Shown one piece after another: positions 6,474-10,203 of a stretch of DNA of 10,203 nucleotides. Made by a program: the position numbers and the translations under genes. This DNA comes from Thermoplasmata archaeon (lineage in GTDB: Archaea > Thermoplasmatota > DAOVMN01). The notes below the pieces were generated by a model that saw only the letters and a list, made by a program, of their open reading frames with translations, searched no databases and was not told the origin of the DNA. How positions within the stretch are numbered: the stretch's first letter is position 1; each line of letters opens with the position of its first letter. Location: assembly GCA_030630685.1 (NCBI GenBank), contig DAOVMN010000045.1:1-10203 (forward strand). Direction: 5' to 3'.

Positions 6474-6478
6474 GAGGT
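6474..6478 (+). promoter_or_regulatory. Shine-Dalgarno site of rpl10e
   Basis: GAGGT six bases before the ATG at 6485. It fixes the start of L10e and shows that this organism mixes leadered and leaderless genes. Confidence 0.6.
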
Positions 6479-6484
6479 AATACT

Positions 6485-7003
6485 ATGGTGAGAAAACCCA
6501 ACAGCATGTACAGGCAGATCAAGGGGCCTGCCTACACCCGCAGAGAATACATGGGTGGTGTGCCGGCTTCCAGGATCACCCAGTTCGACCTTGGCAATAA
6601 GGGTGGGGAATTCCCTGTAGAGCTTTCCCTTGTGGCAAAGGAGAGCTGCCATGTCAGACACACTGCACTCGAGGCAGCCCGCATCACAGCCAACCGAACC
6701 ATCTCGAAGAAGGCGGGTGTGATGGGCTACCATCTCAAAGTGAGGACATATCCCCATCATGTACTAAGGGAGAACAAACAGGCCACGGGTGCCGGGGCCG
6801 ACCGTATTTCCCAGGGAATGAGAAATTCTTTCGGAAAGCTCGTGGGAACTGCAGCAAGGGTTTCCTCCGGACAGAAGATCATCACCATCCGTACCAATAA
6901 ACAGCACTTCCTTACTGCCAAGGATGCCCTTCGTAAGGCGGGAATGAAGCTCCCTACCCCGATTTCCATCGTGATCGACAAGGGTGAAGAGCTGGTCTCA
7001 TGA
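6485..7003 (+). CDS. rpl10e: Large ribosomal subunit protein L10e (uL16), archaeal type
   Basis: This is the archaeal/eukaryotic form of uL16, which sits near the peptidyl transferase centre and the tRNA path of the large subunit. The 172 residues are the normal length. Diagnostic segments are MYRQIKGPAYTRREY (8-22), HTALEAARITANR (59-71), YPHHVLRENKQATGAGADR (89-107) and KLPTPISIVID near the end. The sequence is intact and strongly archaeal, and it is the best single indicator of domain in the window. Its neighbours are not ribosomal protein genes, so it stands outside a ribosomal operon here. A small membrane protein gene starts 19 bases after the stop and is likely on the same transcript. 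Confidence 0.97.
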   Translation: MVRKPNSMYRQIKGPAYTRREYMGGVPASRITQFDLGNKGGEFPVELSLVAKESCHVRHTALEAARITANRTISKKAGVMGYHLKVRTYPHHVLRENKQATGAGADRISQGMRNSFGKLVGTAARVSSGQKIITIRTNKQHFLTAKDALRKAGMKLPTPISIVIDKGEELVS

Positions 7004-7021
7004 GGTACCGATATCACGATC

Positions 7022-7360
7022 ATGAATGATATAACAAAGGGTTTTCTTCGGGCCATTAAGACATATCTGAAATTGCTCCCCCTTATCATTATCCCGGTGG
7101 CAGGGATCTTCCTGATGACAACCATAGCTCCATATTATGCTGTCACTAAGGGATGCAGGGAGTTCGATCCTGACGAAAAACCGAAGCGCAGGAAGCTTGC
7201 CCTCCTGTTCTCTCTTACACTTTCCACCCTTCTCTCTGCAGTTCTTCTTATTATTTCTTCTCTACTCTCGCCAGGCCTGATGTTAAGAATGGGTGAAACC
7301 CTCGTTATTGGCCTGATTTATGGCATGTTCCTTATCTTCTCCCTCCTCGGTGCAAGGTGA
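7022..7360 (+). CDS. Small three-helix membrane protein, function unknown
   Basis: A 112-residue hydrophobic protein I cannot assign to a family. Three membrane helices are evident: about residues 17-40, 59-83 and 90-110. Between the first two is a charged loop, CREFDPDEKPKRRK, which would be cytoplasmic under the positive-inside rule and place the N-terminus outside. The gene starts 18 bases after rpl10e ends. No strong Shine-Dalgarno sequence sits at normal distance from the ATG at 7022 (a GAGGT at 7002-7006 is too far), so translation may be coupled or the start may differ. Its last 78 bases, encoding the whole third helix, are antisense to the 3' end of mre11. The hydrophobic pattern across the full length argues that it is a real gene. 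Confidence 0.6.
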   Translation: MNDITKGFLRAIKTYLKLLPLIIIPVAGIFLMTTIAPYYAVTKGCREFDPDEKPKRRKLALLFSLTLSTLLSAVLLIISSLLSPGLMLRMGETLVIGLIYGMFLIFSLLGAR

Positions 7361-8806
7361 ACTTTCCACCGGGGCGGGAGTAACAAGCTCTTTGGCTATT
7401 CCCCTGACCCTATCATCAAAACTATCCAACCCCTCCCTTTTGACCACGGCTTCTTTGATCTCCTTGATCAGGGTGTGAAGTTCCTTTGCATGGGAGGAGT
7501 ACTCCCCTTGCTTCAAGAGTTCAATGATCACCTGACGCTCAAGCTCCTCTTTCGTGGAGACATCATCATACTCCACCTGGAATCCTTCCCTGGAACTCTC
7601 ATCCCTTACCTCAAGATAAAGGGGGCCGGGCCTCAACGTGTTCTTTAGAAGTTCTTTGATGGGATCAACATCGATCTTCTCCTTGAGACCCACCTCGCCT
7701 CTCAGTCTCACGATGACCACGGGCTCTTCATCGAATCGGCAACCGTTTGAAGCGGATTCCTCATTCTTCTCTTCTGTTATAGCCGGTTTCTTCTCTTTCC
7801 TCATGTAGGCATCGAGTGTCCCGAATCCAGCGGGTGTGGGAGACCCGGGGAAGGCCGGTGGTGCCGAGGTCTGTTCATCCCCTGCCACAGGCATGGAATC
7901 TGGTGAAAGAGGGTACCCCTTCCCTCTCAGGAATCCCTTAACCCTTTCAAGAACCTGTTCAGGGGAACGTACACCCGTTAGGTCGACTTTCCAGACCAGA
8001 AACGGCCGTCTCCATTCTTTACTGTCAACAAACCTGGGATGGGTATCTACCCCACCATTTCCGTCTCGCTCCATCTCCACTAAGTAGAGGCCATGCGGGT
8101 AGTTGGTCTCGTCCAGGTTCCAGTTCTCCAGCGAACCTGGATTATATGCCCAGTTTTCGATCTCAAAATGCTTGTGGATGTGTCCAAGAGCAAGGTAGTG
8201 TATCTTTCCTTTAAAGGGGCGGAGTGCACTTTCAGAGATGGTTCCGTGCATGTTTGAAATGATCCCCTCTACCCCATAATGTAAAATCCCAATATTAAGC
8301 GAGTCGTCACGTATTATATCATCTGAATATCGCATTATCGCATTTTTTGTTGCGGCACCTAAATATCCAAAGCCGTATATCCTTATCCGTTCTCCTCTGA
8401 ATTCATGTTCGAAATAGGTTCCTTCTTTTTTTTCAGGGTTCCATTGGACAAGATTTCCAGTTTTATCTTCTGGTCCAAGCAGGATTATATGCCCTTTTCT
8501 CGATAAATATCCAAGCCAGGACCAGTTATCTCCATAGGGGGGCGAGTCATGATTCCCCTCACAGACCACCACAGGGATACCCGCTTCCTTAGCTATTGAA
8601 AGGCTCTCGTCAGCCTGTAATAGTGTGGTAGCGTTGATACTCCTTTTGTTGAAAAGGTCTCCTGCAATTATGATGAAATCCACTTTCTCTTCAACTCCAA
8701 ATTCGATAGCCTTCCTGAATACCCTCCCGAAATCCCTGAATCTCCGAAATTTACCGTATTGCTCGAACCCTAAATGAGCATCGGCGATATGAAGGAATCT
8801 AACCAT
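7283..8806 (-). CDS. mre11: Mre11-family DNA double-strand break repair nuclease
   Basis: Mre11 is the Mn-dependent exo/endonuclease that, with the Rad50 ATPase, processes broken DNA ends. The phosphodiesterase motifs are all present: D9-A-H11 in IADAHLG, G49-D50, G84-N85-H86-D87, His176 in ILHYG, and GH209-I-H211. These match the two-metal ligands of archaeal Mre11. The catalytic domain covers about residues 1-265, with the capping and Rad50-binding region after it. A Pro/Ser/Thr-rich linker (about 300-355) separates it from a C-terminal helical part (about 358-480), and a polar tail ends the protein. The total of 507 residues is longer than classic archaeal Mre11 (a little over 400), mostly from linker and tail. 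The ATG at 8806 is about 26 bases from a TATA box, so it is probably leaderless. Rad50, HerA and NurA, the usual archaeal neighbours, are absent from this window. Confidence 0.93.
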   Translation of the reverse strand: MVRFLHIADAHLGFEQYGKFRRFRDFGRVFRKAIEFGVEEKVDFIIIAGDLFNKRSINATTLLQADESLSIAKEAGIPVVVCEGNHDSPPYGDNWSWLGYLSRKGHIILLGPEDKTGNLVQWNPEKKEGTYFEHEFRGERIRIYGFGYLGAATKNAIMRYSDDIIRDDSLNIGILHYGVEGIISNMHGTISESALRPFKGKIHYLALGHIHKHFEIENWAYNPGSLENWNLDETNYPHGLYLVEMERDGNGGVDTHPRFVDSKEWRRPFLVWKVDLTGVRSPEQVLERVKGFLRGKGYPLSPDSMPVAGDEQTSAPPAFPGSPTPAGFGTLDAYMRKEKKPAITEEKNEESASNGCRFDEEPVVIVRLRGEVGLKEKIDVDPIKELLKNTLRPGPLYLEVRDESSREGFQVEYDDVSTKEELERQVIIELLKQGEYSSHAKELHTLIKEIKEAVVKREGLDSFDDRVRGIAKELVTPAPVESSPCTEEGEDKEHAINQANNEGFTHS

Positions 8807-8828
8807 GCCTTTACTAATCTAACAGAGG

Positions 8829-8843
8829 TATTTAACCTTTCGC
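8829..8843 (-). promoter_or_regulatory. BRE/TATA promoter for mre11, apparently leaderless
   Basis: On the - strand GCGAAAGG (BRE-like) is followed by TTAAATA, centred near 8832. The expected start, about 26 bases on, coincides with the ATG at 8806. No Shine-Dalgarno sequence precedes that ATG. Confidence 0.55.
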
Positions 8844-8847
8844 TGTT

Positions 8848-8994
8848 TCAGTTCATCTCAAGATTTTTCTCTATCGGAGATACCGGTACTTGAACAAAAC
8901 TCCCAACTCAATCCCGAAGGATCCCCTGTCCCCATTTTGCTCCCGCTCCCATTGCCGTGTCCTTCGCCGCACCTTTCACTAAAATAGATACCGA
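8848..8994 (-). pseudogene. Possible decayed reading frame between larA-like gene and mre11
   Basis: The 221-base gap 8807-9027 has no intact gene I trust. In the reading frame of the LarA homologue, after its stop and two more stops, comes an open stretch from 8994 that reads VKGAAKDTAMGAGAKW and on to LRD, a stop at 8908-8910, and then in the same frame VGSFVQVPVSPIEKNLEMN and a final stop at 8848-8850. Both halves have protein-like composition and GC-rich codon ends. This fits a small gene or gene tail broken by one stop. A different frame holds an unbroken 54-codon reading frame (ATG at 9022, stop at 8858) rich in Gly and Ser, which looks less protein-like. I recognise neither. Confidence 0.2.
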
Positions 8995-9015
8995 TCACAC
9001 TCATGAGACAAACTT

Positions 9016-9027
9016 GTGCCATGGCAC
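9016..9027. repeat. Perfect 12-base palindrome after the LarA-family gene
   Basis: GTGCCATGGCAC is its own reverse complement and directly abuts the TAG stop (9028-9030) of the - strand gene. It could be a weak hairpin or a dimeric protein site. It has no T-run, so it is not a convincing terminator. Confidence 0.3.
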
Positions 9028-10203
9028 CTACCCCTGTTCTATCCTGGGTACGGTCATCCCTCCGTTCGGAAAGAGCAGAACCCTTGGCTCGATGGACCTT
9101 GCCCTCATCTTTTCAATGGCATCGTCCAATGCCTTCTGGATGCTGTGGTATGGCCTCATCTTCGCCCTGCGGACCACCGAATCATCTAAGTCAGTGACCG
9201 CCCAGAGCTCGGCAGTCCTTTTCATCCTCATGATCCTAACGATTTTATGGTAGCCAAGCCTGTACCCTCTCTTCAGAACCGCATCCACATCCTTCCGGTT
9301 CTCCACATCATCCAATCCTTCAAGGAATGCAGGGTTACCGATCCCGTTCCGGCACTTGGATACAAGGATCATAATCCCCCCATTCTCAACAGCAAGTTTG
9401 GTATTTTCAAGGGCATGCTGGGCCTGATACAGGTTGATGTCCATAGGATACTGGTTTGCGGTGAGGATTATGTCCCCCTTGGCCTTCAACGGTACAGAAT
9501 AGAGCTCCATTGTGCGGTGGGAGGCGGCATGAAAGCTCCTGAAAAGCTCACCCGCAACCGCACCAGATAGTTTATGATCGCTCCTCAGCACAGTCTGGAT
9601 AGAGAAGATGGCCTTGTTATTCAAAAGCCTGACCGCCTCCTCCATGTCCTCTGCCACGGGGTTCCCTTTCAGGGCCATGGGCTGGGCTCCGATACTGAGG
9701 GCAAGGCTGTGATTCATCTCTATACTCTTATAGGCAGCGATACCCGGAAGGAACGACTTACGCCCCCCTGTAAAGCCGGCAAAGTAATAGGGCTTGACAT
9801 TGCTGATGGTGATAATACCGTCTGCTTCTAAAACCATCCTGTTGAACCCCACCTCCGTTCCCCTTGTGGTCTTGCCCATGAAGATCATGTCTTCCTCTCT
9901 TTTTGCATCGTGGACATGGATGTTATTCCTCCACTCATTATAGAACTCCCCGAAGATCTCCCTTTGCTCCTTCTCCGTGGGGGCTTTGTGTGCCCCTATA
10001 GCTATCAGGAACTTTACGTCCGGGTGGCTTGAAAAGGCCGGGTAGAGGTGAGGAAGGACCCTGGCTGTAAAGTTGGGCCTCGTGGCGTCGTTGACTATCA
10101 CAAGAAGATGCTCCGCTTTAGAGGCGAATTCCGGGAAGGACTCCATCCCTATGGGTTCGGCAAGCGCATTGGATAATATCTCGCTCTCGTCCCCTACCTC
10201 CAC
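9028..10203 (-). CDS. LarA-family nickel-pincer hydroxyacid racemase homologue (5' end missing)
   Basis: This belongs to the LarA/DUF2088 family, whose founder, lactate racemase of Lactobacillus plantarum, uses a nickel pincer nucleotide. The 391 residues visible lack roughly 35 N-terminal residues, which lie beyond the window. Aligned by spacing to LarA numbering, the fragment keeps NDATRP with Arg42 (R75), IGAH72 (H108), GGRK149 that holds the cofactor (K184), MNH165 that binds nickel (H200), and Gln260 in LYQAQ (Q295). Two positions differ: Tyr139 occupies the place of catalytic His174, and His263 the place of Lys298. It is therefore probably a cofactor-binding member with a changed reaction or substrate rather than a plain lactate racemase. 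Maturation would need LarB, LarC and LarE, none of which is in the window. The gene runs in the same direction as mre11, but 221 bases and the mre11 promoter separate them. Confidence 0.88.
   Translation of the reverse strand: MEVGDESEILSNALAEPIGMESFPEFASKAEHLLVIVNDATRPNFTARVLPHLYPAFSSHPDVKFLIAIGAHKAPTEKEQREIFGEFYNEWRNNIHVHDAKREEDMIFMGKTTRGTEVGFNRMVLEADGIITISNVKPYYFAGFTGGRKSFLPGIAAYKSIEMNHSLALSIGAQPMALKGNPVAEDMEEAVRLLNNKAIFSIQTVLRSDHKLSGAVAGELFRSFHAASHRTMELYSVPLKAKGDIILTANQYPMDINLYQAQHALENTKLAVENGGIMILVSKCRNGIGNPAFLEGLDDVENRKDVDAVLKRGYRLGYHKIVRIMRMKRTAELWAVTDLDDSVVRRAKMRPYHSIQKALDDAIEKMRARSIEPRVLLFPNGGMTVPRIEQG

Noticed and set aside
8807..9027. A tRNA or other structured RNA in the gap
   Set aside because: No T-arm sequence, acceptor pairing or extended helix was found; only a 12-base palindrome and a short TACCGGTA.
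8848..9030. Stop-codon recoding (Pyl at the LarA-family TAG, or Sec at the TGA at 8908-8910)
   Set aside because: Reading through the TAG adds only eight residues before the next stop, and no selenocysteine insertion structure is evident.

Overview
The window looks like chromosomal DNA of an archaeon. It carries an archaeal-type ribosomal protein L10e (uL16) and an archaeal Mre11 nuclease. Several genes have AT-rich TATA boxes about 25 bases before a start codon, some apparently leaderless, and Shine-Dalgarno matches fit an archaeal 16S tail. A family-5 solute-binding lipoprotein and a large Ig-like surface protein with an acidic stalk and C-terminal membrane anchor suit a heterotrophic euryarchaeote. 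A Thermoplasmatota-type lineage is my best guess, but the sequence does not prove it. Housekeeping genes are about 53-58% GC in the lines I counted.

Layout. (1) 28-3649, + strand: a lipoprotein-like peptide/nickel-type ABC solute-binding protein, then, behind its own promoter, a 619-residue membrane-anchored surface protein built as two copies of an Ig-Ig-membrane-helix module. (2) 3650-3775: a short intergenic patch with a terminator-like hairpin, an imperfect 23-base direct repeat, a TATA box, and the first 12 codons of what looks like a destroyed 'NPWW' AAA+ ATPase gene. (3) 3776-5288, - strand: an AT-rich two-gene unit, an OLD/AAA_15-like ABC-class ATPase followed by a small protein with possible TOPRIM-like features. 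This is the accessory, defence-like part of the window. (4) 5401-7360, + strand: purM (purine synthesis), rpl10e (large ribosomal subunit) and a three-helix membrane protein. (5) 7283-10203, - strand: Mre11, whose 3' end overlaps the membrane protein gene tail to tail, a gap with a possible decayed reading frame, and a LarA-family nickel-pincer racemase homologue cut by the window edge.

How they fit together. The binding protein would deliver a peptide-like substrate to a permease that is not in the window. The surface protein is probably a glycosylated envelope component. PurM and L10e are core metabolism and translation. Mre11 works in double-strand break repair, but its usual archaeal partners (Rad50, HerA, NurA) are not here. 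The ATPase and small partner look like a self-contained module that landed between the surface-protein gene and purM and may have truncated a resident gene.

The best leads are the ATPase/small-protein pair with unusual acidic residues, the gene remnant at its edge, the LarA homologue with Tyr in place of a catalytic His, and the duplicated surface protein with an internal signal-peptide-like segment.
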